A stretch of 64,000 nt of DNA from Nonomuraea rhodomycinica (GTDB taxonomy: Bacteria; Actinomycetota; Actinomycetes; Streptosporangiales; Streptosporangiaceae): the NCBI RefSeq assembly GCF_013363995.1, contig NZ_JABWGO010000008.1, positions 346,941 to 410,940 of the forward strand, read 5' to 3'. Every line of letters starts with the position of its first letter. Within the stretch, counting starts at the first letter, position 1. The notes under the pieces were generated by a model. It did not search any database, had not been told where the DNA came from, and worked only from the letters and a program-made list of their open reading frames with translations. Shown here piece after piece: positions 43,065 to 51,623 of this stretch. The translations under genes and the position numbers were made by a program.

Positions 43065-44633
43065 TCACTTGGCGTCGGCGTAGGAGGAGACCGCCACCGC
43101 CTCCATGGGGAAGCGCACCGGCGTGCGGCCGAACATCAGCCGCGTCGCCTCCTCCGCCGCCGCGGACACCGCCTCGGCCACCCGCGGCGCCTGCTCCAGG
43201 GGGCAGTGGACCATGACCTCGTCGTGCTGGAAGAACACCAGCCTGGCCGGGTCGGGCAGCAGCCCCCGCAGCACCGCCATGAGGGCCAGCGCCCACTCGG
43301 CGGCCGTGGCCTGCACGACGAAGTTGCGGGTGAAGCGGCCGCGGTCGCGCGCGGCCCGGCCGCCCTCGGGGCCCGAGACGAGCCCGCGCCACCGCTCGGA
43401 CGGCGGCGGGCAGGTGCGGCCCAGCCAGGAGCGCACCAGCCGCCCCTCCTCCCCCGCCTTGGCGGCGTCCTCCACGAACTGGTAGGCGCGGGGGAAGCGC
43501 TGGCGCATCATGGCCAGCAGCTTGGGGGCGTCGCCGCTGGTGCCGCCGTACATGGCGGACAGCATCGCGATCTTGGCGTGGCCGCGGTCGCCGCCGAACG
43601 CCTGGGCCAGCGCGGAGTACAGGTCGATCTCGCCCGCCGCCCTGGCCAGGCCGACGTCGCCGGCCATCGCGGCGAGCACGCGCGGCTCCAGCTGGGCGGC
43701 GTCGGCCACGACGAGGGTCCAGCCGTCGTCGGCCACGACCACCCGCCGCATCACCTTGGGGATCTGCAGCGCCCCGCCGCCCGAGGTGGCCCAGCGTCCG
43801 GACACCACGCCGCCCACCACGTACTCGGGCCGGAACCGGCCGTCGCGGACCCACTGGTCGGCCCACGTCCAGCCGTGGAAGCTGTGCAGGCGGGCCAGCT
43901 CCTTGTAGGCGAGCAGGGGCGCGACGGCGGGGTGGTCGACCTGCTTGAGCTCCCAGGAGCGGGTGCTCTTCAGCGCGACGCCCGCCCCCTTGAACGCCTT
44001 GACGAGCTGCTGCACCGAGTCGGGGTTGACGGGGTGGCCGAAGGCGGCCGACACCTCGTCGGCCAGCGCCTGGAGCCGGGCCGGCCGCATGCCGTGCACG
44101 GGCCGCGGGCCGAGCAGGTCGGCGAGGAGCGCGTCGTGCACATCGCGCCGCCACGGCATGCCGTCGTGGCCCATCTCGGCCGCGATGAGCGCCCCGGCGG
44201 ACTCGGCCGCGACGAGCAGCCGGAAGCGGCCGGGGTCGGGCAGCGCCTCGATGCGGCGCCGCTGGTCGGCCAGCACCTCGGCCACCATGGCCGCGGGCGG
44301 CGGCTCGGGGGCGAACAGGGTGTCCGGCTCGCTGGGCCGCTCGTCGGGCACCGGCAGGCCGCGCAGGCGGGCGTGGGCGGCGCGGACGGAGCGGGGCTCG
44401 CCGTGCCGGCCCTCGAAGCCGAGCAGCAGGCCCTCGGTGAGGGCGAGGTCGTGGCAGCGGGAGACGCGCACGCCGGCGCGCAGCAGGGGCACGTAGTCGT
44501 CGCGGGTGTCGGCCCACACCCAGCGGGGCTGCTCGCGCTCCATCTCCCGGACGGCCGCCGCGAGATCGGCGCAGGCCGTGACACCGGAAGACCCCAGGGG
44601 GAGCACCTCGTCCCCCGCAACCACCACGTACAC
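43065..44633 (-). CDS. family-A DNA polymerase-like protein with degenerate exonuclease domain
   Basis: A 522-residue protein of the actinobacterial type annotated as bifunctional 3'-5' exonuclease/DNA polymerase. Polymerase motif A reads VVADAAQLEPRVLAAMAGD (the usual DYSQIELR is changed, with Ala-Ala for Tyr-Ser and Pro for Leu), motif B lies in GHAKIAMLSAMYGGTSGDAP, and motif C is FFQHDEVMVHCP. The N-terminal 150 residues resemble a 3'-5' exonuclease with acidic residues mostly lost. It may act in repair or translesion synthesis. GTG at 44633 after TGGGGGC; the metallophosphoesterase gene lies 20 bp upstream on the same strand. Confidence 0.85.
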   Translation of the reverse strand: MYVVVAGDEVLPLGSSGVTACADLAAAVREMEREQPRWVWADTRDDYVPLLRAGVRVSRCHDLALTEGLLLGFEGRHGEPRSVRAAHARLRGLPVPDERPSEPDTLFAPEPPPAAMVAEVLADQRRRIEALPDPGRFRLLVAAESAGALIAAEMGHDGMPWRRDVHDALLADLLGPRPVHGMRPARLQALADEVSAAFGHPVNPDSVQQLVKAFKGAGVALKSTRSWELKQVDHPAVAPLLAYKELARLHSFHGWTWADQWVRDGRFRPEYVVGGVVSGRWATSGGGALQIPKVMRRVVVADDGWTLVVADAAQLEPRVLAAMAGDVGLARAAGEIDLYSALAQAFGGDRGHAKIAMLSAMYGGTSGDAPKLLAMMRQRFPRAYQFVEDAAKAGEEGRLVRSWLGRTCPPPSERWRGLVSGPEGGRAARDRGRFTRNFVVQATAAEWALALMAVLRGLLPDPARLVFFQHDEVMVHCPLEQAPRVAEAVSAAAEEATRLMFGRTPVRFPMEAVAVSSYADAK

Positions 44634-44653
44634 GCCCCCAGCGTGCCAGGCGC

Positions 44654-46162
44654 CTACGACAAAGCGATCCGCACCTCGTCCTCCAGCGGCGGCTCCAGCT
44701 CCTGGTCCAGGCAGCCGGTGGCGGCGAAGCAGCGGAGGGTGAGTGTGTCCGGGGTGACGGAGAGGTGGAGGAACTGCTTGAAGAACGGGGGCGTGTCCCA
44801 GTCGGACAGCTCCGACAGGTAGCGGTGGAAGACCCGGTCGACCGGCAGCCGCAGCGGCCACGGCCAGCCCCCCAGCAGCCGCGCCGCCCATCTGATCCGC
44901 GCCGTCATCCGCACCGGTGACGCGACCGGCCGTACGGGCGTGCCGCCGATGCGCTCCGACATGACGCAGGCCGCCTCGGCGGGCGTGAGGTAGAGCCACT
45001 TCATGCCGAGCCGCCGGGCGTAGAGCTGGCTGTAGAACGACAGGGAGTCGCCGCGCAGCGGGTAGCACTTGAAGTCGTCCTCGTGGACGCCGGCGACGTC
45101 CACCCGGTCGATGGTGTGGGTGGCGTGCATGAAGGCGCCGCCGCCGCCGGAGACGACGTACTGGATGACCCGGTCGCCGACCCGGACGGGGTAGCGCTGG
45201 TAGTTGTGGACGTCGCCGCCGATGGCGGCCACGTAGCGGTGGCGGGGGTCGCGCACGATGTCGTCGATGGTCCCGCCCTCCTCCAGCGGTGAGGGCTTGT
45301 ACACGTTGCGGGTGTAGATGGGCTTGCCCGTGACCAGGATCTTGGGCCGGGGGTCCAGCGACACCTCGCGTAACCAGGCGGTCTGCCGCCGGTCGATGAG
45401 GCCCCTGATGCCCGTGTCGACGCCCACGACGAGCAGGCTGTCGCTCTCGATCGCCCAGTACGGTCCCGGCTGCGCGGCCGGGCCGGCGGCCTGCTGGGAG
45501 GGGCGCGCGCGCAGCTTGCGGGCCTCGGCCAGGCGGGGTTCGTCGATGGTCTCGGGCCGGCGCCACAGCAGCCCGCGCAGCCGTCCGGTGACCGGGCGGG
45601 GCTTGAGCGGGGGCGCGTCGCAGAAGACCCGCATGAAGCCGCCGAGCCCGTCGTACCAGTCGTGGTTGCCGGGGATCGCGTAGATGGGGGCGTCGTAGTC
45701 CTGGTACGGGCGGAAGAACTTGTCCCCGTACTCGTTGCCCGATCCGGCCGGGTAGATGACGTCGCTCGCCACCACCGCGAACGCCGTCCCCCGGCCGACG
45801 CGCAGCAGGCCCGGCACGACCGCGTACTGGGAGGCGTCGCCCTCGCCGGTGTCGCCGAGCAGCAGGAAGTCGTAGGAGCCGCCGAGGCCGGGCCGGATCC
45901 GGAAGCCGGGGTCGGCGCCGCCGTCGAGCTGTCCGCTCACCCAGCGCTCGCGGACCTCGGGCGACGGGTCGCCGAACAGTCCGGCCAGGATCTCGTTGCG
46001 GGAGCGCCAGAGGGTGCGGGGATCGAGCCAGGTGAAGCCCTTGGTCTTCGGGCGCAGCCGGTCGAACGTGCCGATCCGGGCACAGGTCCAGCCCGCCCCT
46101 TCTTCGGACACCCGGGACGAGAGCTGCTTTCCGCGTTCGGCCGCCGCTTCCACCATGACCAT
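44654..46162 (-). CDS. calcineurin-like metallophosphoesterase
   Basis: A 502-residue soluble phosphoesterase. The metal-binding motifs are in order: LLLGDTGEGD, the Asp in FAVVASDVIYPAG, IPGNHDWYDG, and GGDVHNYQRYPV. The C-terminal 120 residues (after about 370) are not part of the standard fold and contain LYLTPAEAACVMSERIGG. There is no signal peptide. The ATG at 46162 is chosen, with GGAAAGATC upstream; a second ATG lies two codons on. The polymerase-like gene follows 20 bp downstream, so a joint role in nucleic acid or nucleotide processing is possible (inference). Confidence 0.85.
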   Translation of the reverse strand: MVMVEAAAERGKQLSSRVSEEGAGWTCARIGTFDRLRPKTKGFTWLDPRTLWRSRNEILAGLFGDPSPEVRERWVSGQLDGGADPGFRIRPGLGGSYDFLLLGDTGEGDASQYAVVPGLLRVGRGTAFAVVASDVIYPAGSGNEYGDKFFRPYQDYDAPIYAIPGNHDWYDGLGGFMRVFCDAPPLKPRPVTGRLRGLLWRRPETIDEPRLAEARKLRARPSQQAAGPAAQPGPYWAIESDSLLVVGVDTGIRGLIDRRQTAWLREVSLDPRPKILVTGKPIYTRNVYKPSPLEEGGTIDDIVRDPRHRYVAAIGGDVHNYQRYPVRVGDRVIQYVVSGGGGAFMHATHTIDRVDVAGVHEDDFKCYPLRGDSLSFYSQLYARRLGMKWLYLTPAEAACVMSERIGGTPVRPVASPVRMTARIRWAARLLGGWPWPLRLPVDRVFHRYLSELSDWDTPPFFKQFLHLSVTPDTLTLRCFAATGCLDQELEPPLEDEVRIALS

Positions 46163-46283
46163 ATCTTTACCGTGATCTTTCCGGCGCGCATCCCGAACGC
46201 TCCGTGCCGCTCTCGACACGGAAGGTTCCCCTGTGTAGCCTCACGCCCCAAGCAAGCGGTTGTCGGCCGCGGGAGGGGCTGCC

Positions 46284-46697
46284 ATGGCCCGGAACGGTCC
46301 GGACGATACGACCCGGCGCGACACCTCGGAGGTGGCCGCCGTCGAGGGGTTACTGGCGTACGCGCACACGCGCCGGCGCAGGAGCCGGGCGCGGGTCCGG
46401 GGCGTCAGGGAGGCGGTCGAGCGCAGCCGCGCGCTGGCCGGCCTGGATCCGCTCACGCACACGCCGCTGCTGGTGCGCGCGCTGCGCGCGCTGGCCCGGG
46501 TGCTGCTCGGGCGCGGGCAGCCGGACGAGGCGTTACCGCACGCACTGGAGGCCGTCGCGCTGGCCCGGCCGCTCGGCGGCCCGGCGCTGGTGATGTGCCT
46601 GGCGACGCTGACCGAGACGTACGAGGCGCTGCACCGCTACAGCGAGGCCGCGGCGGCGGCGCGCGAGGCCGAGGCCGCCGCCGAGCCGCCCCCGTGA
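46284..46697 (+). CDS. small TPR-like protein
   Basis: A 137-residue basic helical protein with two or three tetratricopeptide-like repeats (LVRALRALARVLLGRGQPDEALPHALEAVALARPLGG in outline, then a unit with YEALHRYSEAAAAAREAEAA). The N-terminal 50 residues are rich in Arg. ATG at 46284 with GGGAGG before it. It is divergent from the metallophosphoesterase and ends 3 bp before the end of the FAD oxidase gene. A scaffold role is likely; no partner is evident. Confidence 0.7.
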   Translation: MARNGPDDTTRRDTSEVAAVEGLLAYAHTRRRRSRARVRGVREAVERSRALAGLDPLTHTPLLVRALRALARVLLGRGQPDEALPHALEAVALARPLGGPALVMCLATLTETYEALHRYSEAAAAAREAEAAAEPPP

Positions 46698-46700
46698 CCG

Positions 46701-48290
46701 TCAGGGGACCAGCACGCCGGGGTTGAGCACGCCCCGCGGGTCCAGCCGCGCCTTCACCGCGCGCAGCGCCTCGACCCCCACCGGCCCCAGCTCCTCCGCG
46801 TACGCGTCCCGGTGGTCGCGGCCGACGCCGTGGTGGTGCGACACGGTGCCGCCCGCGCCGGCGATCGCCTCCAGGGTGGCCCGCTTGGCCTTCGCCCACT
46901 GCTCCACCGGGTCGCCGTCCTGCGCGGTCACCACGGTGAAGTACAGCGACGCGCCCGTCTCGTACACGTGCGAGATGTGGCACATCACCAGCGGCGAGCC
47001 GAGCGCGCCGAGCAGCGCCAGCCGCACCGCGTCGTACAGGCGGGGCAGCCCCGACCAGAAGCAGGCGGTCTCCAGCGTCTCCACGGTCGCGCCGGCGGCC
47101 AGCAGCGAGTCGCGCAGGTACGGCGCGGAGAAGCGGCCCCGCTCCCAGGCCCGTCCGGGCTCCTCGCCGAGGGGTTCGCCGCCGTGGCGCGCGAGCACCG
47201 CGCCGGCCCCGGACCGGGCGGCGGCGACGGACGCGCCCTCGTAGCCGGCGATCACCAGGCATCCGGCGCCGCCGCCTCCCAGGGCGTCCGGGCGGGCCAG
47301 GCCGACCATGGTCTCGGTCTCGTCCGACAGCCGCAGCACCGTGGGCGCCGGCCCGTCCTGGGCGAGCGCCCGCAGCGCGGCGGCGCCCTCGCGGAACGTC
47401 GGGAAGCGCCAGCCCTCGTAGACCTTCTCGGCGGGCACGGGGCGGACGCGCAGGCGCAGCGAGGTGATGACGCCGAGGGCGCCCTCGGAGCCGAGCAGGA
47501 GCTGGCGCAGGTCGGGCCCGGCGGCGGAGCGGGGGGCGCGGCCGAGCTCCAGCGTGCCGGTCGGGGTGGCCGCGGTGAGGCCGACCACCATGTCGTCGAA
47601 GCGGCCGTACCCGGCGGACGCCTGCCCGCTGGACCGGGCCGCCGCGAAGCCGCCGAGCGTGGCGTACTCGAACGACTGGGGGAAGTGGCCGAGCGTCATC
47701 CCGTGGGCGGCGAGCAGCCGCTCCGCCTCCGGGGCGCGCAGGCCGGGCTCCAGCTCGGCGACGCGCGACTCGGCGTCGAACCCGACGAGCCGGTTCATCC
47801 GGGACAGGTCCAGCGCGACGACCCCCGTGAACGCCGCTCCCCCGGGACCGGGCGAGCGGTCGGGCGTCAGGCCGCCCACGACCGAGGTGCCGCCGCCGAA
47901 CGGGACGACGGCCACGCGCTCTCGCGAGCACAGCTCCAGCAGCGCCGCCACCTCGGCGTGGGAGCCGGGCAGCACGACCGCGTCGGGGGCGTCGAGCGCG
48001 TCGCCGGCGCGCATGCGCAGCAGGTCGGGCGTGGACTTGCCGCGCGTGTGGCGGACGCGCGCCTCGTGGGAGGTGAGCACGTGCCCGGCTCCGGTGATCC
48101 CGGCCAGGGCCGCCAGCACGCGGCCGTCGAGCGCGGTCCCGGGCAGCCGTACGGACTCCAGCGGCACGGCCGGCGCGCCGGGCCCGCGCACGCCGAGCAG
48201 GTCGCGCAGCAGGCCGCGGACCGGTTCGGGCAGCTCGCGGGCGAGAGCGGGGTCTCCCCATCCGGACCAGAGCATGGGTTCAGCGGACAT
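46701..48290 (-). CDS. FAD-binding oxidase of the alkyl-DHAP synthase type
   Basis: A 529-residue FAD_binding_4 protein closest to alkyldihydroxyacetonephosphate synthase. HTRGKSTPDLLRMRAG, VPFGGGTSVVGGLTP, TLGHFPQSFEYATLGGFAAARSSGQAS and YGRFDDMVVGL all match that family. The C-terminal domain has SHVYETGASLYFTVV and VSHHHGVGRDHRDAY, with the catalytic His tract. The enzyme would exchange an acyl for an alkyl group on DHAP in ether-lipid synthesis, or oxidise a related hydroxy acid. ATG at 48290, with no ribosome site and only 16 bp between it and the divergent tetR ATG, so a leaderless message is likely. Confidence 0.85.
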   Translation of the reverse strand: MSAEPMLWSGWGDPALARELPEPVRGLLRDLLGVRGPGAPAVPLESVRLPGTALDGRVLAALAGITGAGHVLTSHEARVRHTRGKSTPDLLRMRAGDALDAPDAVVLPGSHAEVAALLELCSRERVAVVPFGGGTSVVGGLTPDRSPGPGGAAFTGVVALDLSRMNRLVGFDAESRVAELEPGLRAPEAERLLAAHGMTLGHFPQSFEYATLGGFAAARSSGQASAGYGRFDDMVVGLTAATPTGTLELGRAPRSAAGPDLRQLLLGSEGALGVITSLRLRVRPVPAEKVYEGWRFPTFREGAAALRALAQDGPAPTVLRLSDETETMVGLARPDALGGGGAGCLVIAGYEGASVAAARSGAGAVLARHGGEPLGEEPGRAWERGRFSAPYLRDSLLAAGATVETLETACFWSGLPRLYDAVRLALLGALGSPLVMCHISHVYETGASLYFTVVTAQDGDPVEQWAKAKRATLEAIAGAGGTVSHHHGVGRDHRDAYAEELGPVGVEALRAVKARLDPRGVLNPGVLVP

Positions 48291-48298
48291 GTCTACAC

Positions 48299-48325
48299 TG
48301 TGACACATGACGTTGATTCGTCACA
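48299..48325. promoter_or_regulatory. putative TetR operator over the divergent start sites
   Basis: TGTGAC and GTCACA form a 6-bp inverted repeat with a 15-bp centre that covers the ATG at 48307. TACACT just before the ATG (48294-48299) could be a -10 box for a leaderless tetR message. Bound here, the repressor would block both divergent genes. Confidence 0.45.
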
Positions 48326-48897
48326 ATGACGGCGTTCTGGACGCGGCGCGTGACTGCGTGCTGGCCTACGGGGTGCGGCGGACCACGCTCACCGACGTGG
48401 CCCGCCGGGCCGGGGTCTCGCGCATGACGCTCTACCGGCGCTGGCCGGACGTGCGCTCACTGGTCGCCGACCTGATGACGCGCGAGTGGCTGCGCGCGGT
48501 GGAGGACCTCGACCTGTCCGACCCGGTGGCCGCCGTGGTGGAGGGGGTGCGGCGGCTGCGCTCCCACCCGCTCTGGGTCAAGATCGTCGAGGCGGACCCG
48601 GAGCTGCTCCTGCCGTACCTGCTGCACCGCAGGGGCGCCACCCACGACGCCGTCCTGACCCTGCTCGAACGCGTCACCGGCGACCCGCGCGCGGCGCGGG
48701 CGGTGCTGCTGGTGGCGCAGTCGTTCCTGATCTCGGCGCCCGCGATGACCGGCCCCGGCGGCGACGGCGGGGTCACCCTGGACGACCTCGACGCCGAGCT
48801 CGCGGCCCTGCTGGAGGGATACCTTGGACAGCTCGAAGGACAGCTCGAAGGACGGCCTGAGGGACGGCCTCGGGGGCGGCTCGATCGACGCCCGTAG
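48307..48897 (+). CDS. TetR-family transcriptional regulator
   Basis: A 196-residue TetR regulator. The helix-turn-helix is plain: VLDAARDCVLAYGVRRTTL, then VARRAGVSRMTLYRRWPD. The ligand domain is short, and the C-terminus (GQLEGQLEGRPEGRPRG) is built from a short tandem repeat. The ATG at 48307 has no ribosome site and is probably leaderless. It is divergent from the alkyl-DHAP-synthase-like gene and overlaps glpD by 74 bp, so it likely regulates both and itself. Confidence 0.9.
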   Translation: MTLIRHNDGVLDAARDCVLAYGVRRTTLTDVARRAGVSRMTLYRRWPDVRSLVADLMTREWLRAVEDLDLSDPVAAVVEGVRRLRSHPLWVKIVEADPELLLPYLLHRRGATHDAVLTLLERVTGDPRAARAVLLVAQSFLISAPAMTGPGGDGGVTLDDLDAELAALLEGYLGQLEGQLEGRPEGRPRGRLDRRP

Positions 48898-50482
48898 CTC
48901 GCTCAACGCCTCCAGGAGGCGCGCGGAGCTGACGCGCAGCGCCGAGGAGACGGCCGACGTGCTCGTCGTGGGCCTCGGCGCGACCGGCGCGGGCGCCGCC
49001 CTGGACGCCGCCTCGCGCGGCCTGTCCGTGGTCGCGGCGGACGCGCACGACCTCGCCTTCGGCACGTCCCGGTGGAGTTCCAAGCTGATCCACGGCGGGC
49101 TGCGCTACCTGGCCAAGGGCGAGGTGGGCATCGCCCACGAGAGCGCCGTGGAGCGCGGCGTCCTGCTGCGGCACACGGCGCCGCACCTGGTGCGGGCGCA
49201 CCCGTACGTGCTGCCGCTGACCGGGGACGTCTCCCGGGCCCAGGAGGCCATGGTCATGGCGGGCTACCGGCTCGGCGACGCGTTGCGCGCCGCCGCGCGC
49301 ACCCCGCGGCCCCTGCTGCCCGGCCCCTCGCGGCTCGACGCCGCCCGGACGCGCCGGCTCGCGCCGTTCCTCAGCCCGGACGGCCTGCGCGGCGGTCTGC
49401 TGTCGTGGGACGGGCGGCTGCTCGACGACGCCCGGCTGGTGGTGGCCCTCGCCCGCACGGCCGCCGCGCACGGCGCGCGGATCCTGACCCGGTGCCGCGT
49501 CCTGGAGCTGACCGGGCGGGGCGCCCGGGCGCGCGACGAGCTGACCGGGGAGGAGTTCGAGATCCGCGCCAGGGTCGTGGTCAACGCGACCGGCGTGTGG
49601 GCGGGCGGCCTGGACCCCCGGGTGCGGCTGCGGCCGTCGCGGGGCACGCACCTGGTGTTCGCGCCGGGGACGCTGCCGGGGCTCACGGCGGGGCTGCACC
49701 TGCCGATCCCGGGTGCGGGCAACCGGTTCGCGCTGCTGCTCCCCCAGCCCGACGGGCGCGCGTACGCGGGGCTGACGGACGAGCCAGTGGACGGGCCCGT
49801 TCCGGACGTGCCGGAGGCGCCCGAGGAGGACATCAGGGCGCTGCTCGCCGTTCTCAACGCGGTGCTGGACGTCCCGCTGCCCCGGGAGGCGGTGGCAGGG
49901 GCCTACGCGGGCCTGAGACCGCTGCTGGCGGGCGAAGGCGGCACGGCCGACCTCTCGCGCCGCCACGCGGTCCTCGGGGGCCAGAGGGGCCGGTGGGGCG
50001 ATCGGGGCGACGCGGTGGTCACGGTGGTGGGCGGCAAGCTCACCACGTACCGGCGGATGGCGCAGGACGCGGTGGACCGCGCCGTGTCGGCCGCCGGACT
50101 CGGCGCGGGGCCGTGCCGCACGGCCCGCCTCCCGCTCGTCGGCGCGACGGCGGCGCGGGAGGCGTCCGGCGCCGGGAACGGTCCGCCCGCGCGGGGGGCG
50201 CTCGGCGCCGAGGGCGGGCCGCCGGCGCGGCTGGTGGAGCGTTACGGCGCGGAGGCGGCCGCCGTGCTGCCGCTCGTCCGCGCGTACCCCGAGGAGGTGG
50301 GGGCGGGCGTCACGGCGGGCGAGCTGCTCTGGTCGGCGCTGCACGAGGGCGCCCTGGACGAGGCCGACCTGCTGGACCGGCGCACCCGCGTCGGCCTGGT
50401 CGCGGCCGACCGGGCCGCCGCGCTGCCCGCCGCCCGCGCCATGCTGGCCCGCGCCGCCGCCGGGGACCTGCCGGGCGCCTGA
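48824..50482 (+). CDS. glpD: FAD-dependent glycerol-3-phosphate dehydrogenase
   Basis: A 552-residue GlpD that oxidises glycerol 3-phosphate to DHAP at the membrane. The FAD motif VLVVGLGATGAGAALDAASRG is followed by FGTSRWSSKLIHGGLRYL, DGRLLDDARLV, NATGVWA, RGTHLVF and VVGGKLTTYRRMAQDAVD. The TTG at 48824 has GGAGGG at ideal spacing. It lies inside tetR, so the first 25 residues come from the same repeated DNA (DSSKDSSKDGLRDGLGG) read in another frame. Its product DHAP is the substrate class of the divergent synthase-like enzyme, which makes a functional link plausible. Confidence 0.92.
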   Translation: MDSSKDSSKDGLRDGLGGGSIDARSSLNASRRRAELTRSAEETADVLVVGLGATGAGAALDAASRGLSVVAADAHDLAFGTSRWSSKLIHGGLRYLAKGEVGIAHESAVERGVLLRHTAPHLVRAHPYVLPLTGDVSRAQEAMVMAGYRLGDALRAAARTPRPLLPGPSRLDAARTRRLAPFLSPDGLRGGLLSWDGRLLDDARLVVALARTAAAHGARILTRCRVLELTGRGARARDELTGEEFEIRARVVVNATGVWAGGLDPRVRLRPSRGTHLVFAPGTLPGLTAGLHLPIPGAGNRFALLLPQPDGRAYAGLTDEPVDGPVPDVPEAPEEDIRALLAVLNAVLDVPLPREAVAGAYAGLRPLLAGEGGTADLSRRHAVLGGQRGRWGDRGDAVVTVVGGKLTTYRRMAQDAVDRAVSAAGLGAGPCRTARLPLVGATAAREASGAGNGPPARGALGAEGGPPARLVERYGAEAAAVLPLVRAYPEEVGAGVTAGELLWSALHEGALDEADLLDRRTRVGLVAADRAAALPAARAMLARAAAGDLPGA

Positions 50483-50562
50483 CGTCGCGGGCCGGCGCGG
50501 GGGTGTCCGACTCGCCGCGCGGACACGTCGGGCGGAATCCCCGCATCCGCCCCGTCTTACCG

Positions 50563-50581
50563 TTAGGTTAGTCTTACCTAA
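50563..50581 (+). promoter_or_regulatory. DtxR/IdeR-type iron box
   Basis: TTAGGTTAGTCTTACCTAA matches the known iron-box consensus of actinobacterial DtxR/IdeR/DmdR regulators at 17 of 19 positions. It ends 26 bp before the TTG of the next gene, so it would overlap the promoter and block transcription when iron is abundant. Confidence 0.85.
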
Positions 50582-50607
50582 TCTCGTACAGGCGCGGAGG
50601 GGGAGCG

Positions 50608-51522
50608 TTGGCCAGGGGCTGCGAACATCCGGACGGATGCCACACCGGCACCGTGCCCACCTTGGCCAGCGCCACCGTGGGAGCCCGGCTGTGGCTGCTC
50701 GTCGAGTACTCCGGGGCCTGGCCCTCCCACCTGGAAAATCTGGAGCTCCCGGACGACGTCGCGCGGCTCGTCGAGCGGGCCCTGGAACGCGGCGTACGGC
50801 CCCAGCTGATCCGCCGCCCCGGCCGCCGGACCCGCCAGGCGGGGCAGGGCCTGCGTGTGCTAGTCGCCTACGGCGCGGGCCCCGAACCGTGGCTGGCCTC
50901 GGGCGTCGTCGCAGGTCCGGACGATCTTGACCTGGACGCGCTGGTGGCCGGAGTGGTCCCGGAGTCCTGCATACTTGAAGACGAGCCGGTATTTCTGGTC
51001 TGCACGCACGCCAAGCGCAATGCGTGCTGCGCCCGCATTGGACTACCCCTCGCTCGTGACCTGGCAGAGGTTTGGCCGGACAGAGTATGGGAAACGTCAC
51101 ACGTTGGCGGCGATCGCTACGCCGCCAACCTCGTGTGCTTGCCACACGGAATTTTCTACGGCAGCATGTCTCAGGCTGCTGCGATCGCAGCGGCGAACGC
51201 GTACCGGTCGGGCGAGATCATTCTCGACCGCTACCGGGGACGCGCAGGCATCCCTGAGCCATTGCAAGCCGTCGAGCACTTCGCCCGAGCCCATACGGGA
51301 GAGTGCTCTGTCGGCGCAGTGGCCGTGGAATCCTCCAGGTTGGACGGCGACGTCACCGACGCCATCGTGCGCTGCGGCGACGTCCGGCTCCGGGTTGTGG
51401 TCACGCCCTCGGCGTTCCGAGCGCCGTGCGGCACGGTTTGCGCCGAGACGATCACCACCTACCGGCTGGTTTCGCTGGACAGGCTCTCGCCTGTGCGGTA
51501 CGCCACGCCGGCGCTCACCTGA
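50608..51522 (+). CDS. sucrase/ferredoxin-like family protein
   Basis: A 304-residue sucraseferredoxin-like protein with a thioredoxin-like [2Fe-2S] fold. The diagnostic motifs are VCTHAKRNACCARIGLPLAR and ETSHVGGDRYAANLVCLPHG. A C-terminal region with GECSVGAVAVESS follows. TTG at 50608 with GGAGGGGGAG before it. It is preceded by an iron box, so it is likely made under iron limitation, perhaps for ferric-siderophore reduction or iron mobilisation (inference). From about 50.94 kb to the end, codon use is visibly less GC-rich than the first third and than neighbouring genes. Confidence 0.88.
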   Translation: MARGCEHPDGCHTGTVPTLASATVGARLWLLVEYSGAWPSHLENLELPDDVARLVERALERGVRPQLIRRPGRRTRQAGQGLRVLVAYGAGPEPWLASGVVAGPDDLDLDALVAGVVPESCILEDEPVFLVCTHAKRNACCARIGLPLARDLAEVWPDRVWETSHVGGDRYAANLVCLPHGIFYGSMSQAAAIAAANAYRSGEIILDRYRGRAGIPEPLQAVEHFARAHTGECSVGAVAVESSRLDGDVTDAIVRCGDVRLRVVVTPSAFRAPCGTVCAETITTYRLVSLDRLSPVRYATPALT

Positions 51523-51623
51523 CTGTGGGAACATCACGGCCCCTCCTTGCGTTGGAACAGTGACGCCGAAAGCGTCCAATGCGGCTCAATTACCGAAATA
51601 CCTCTCACGAAGGTGGTTTTCTC

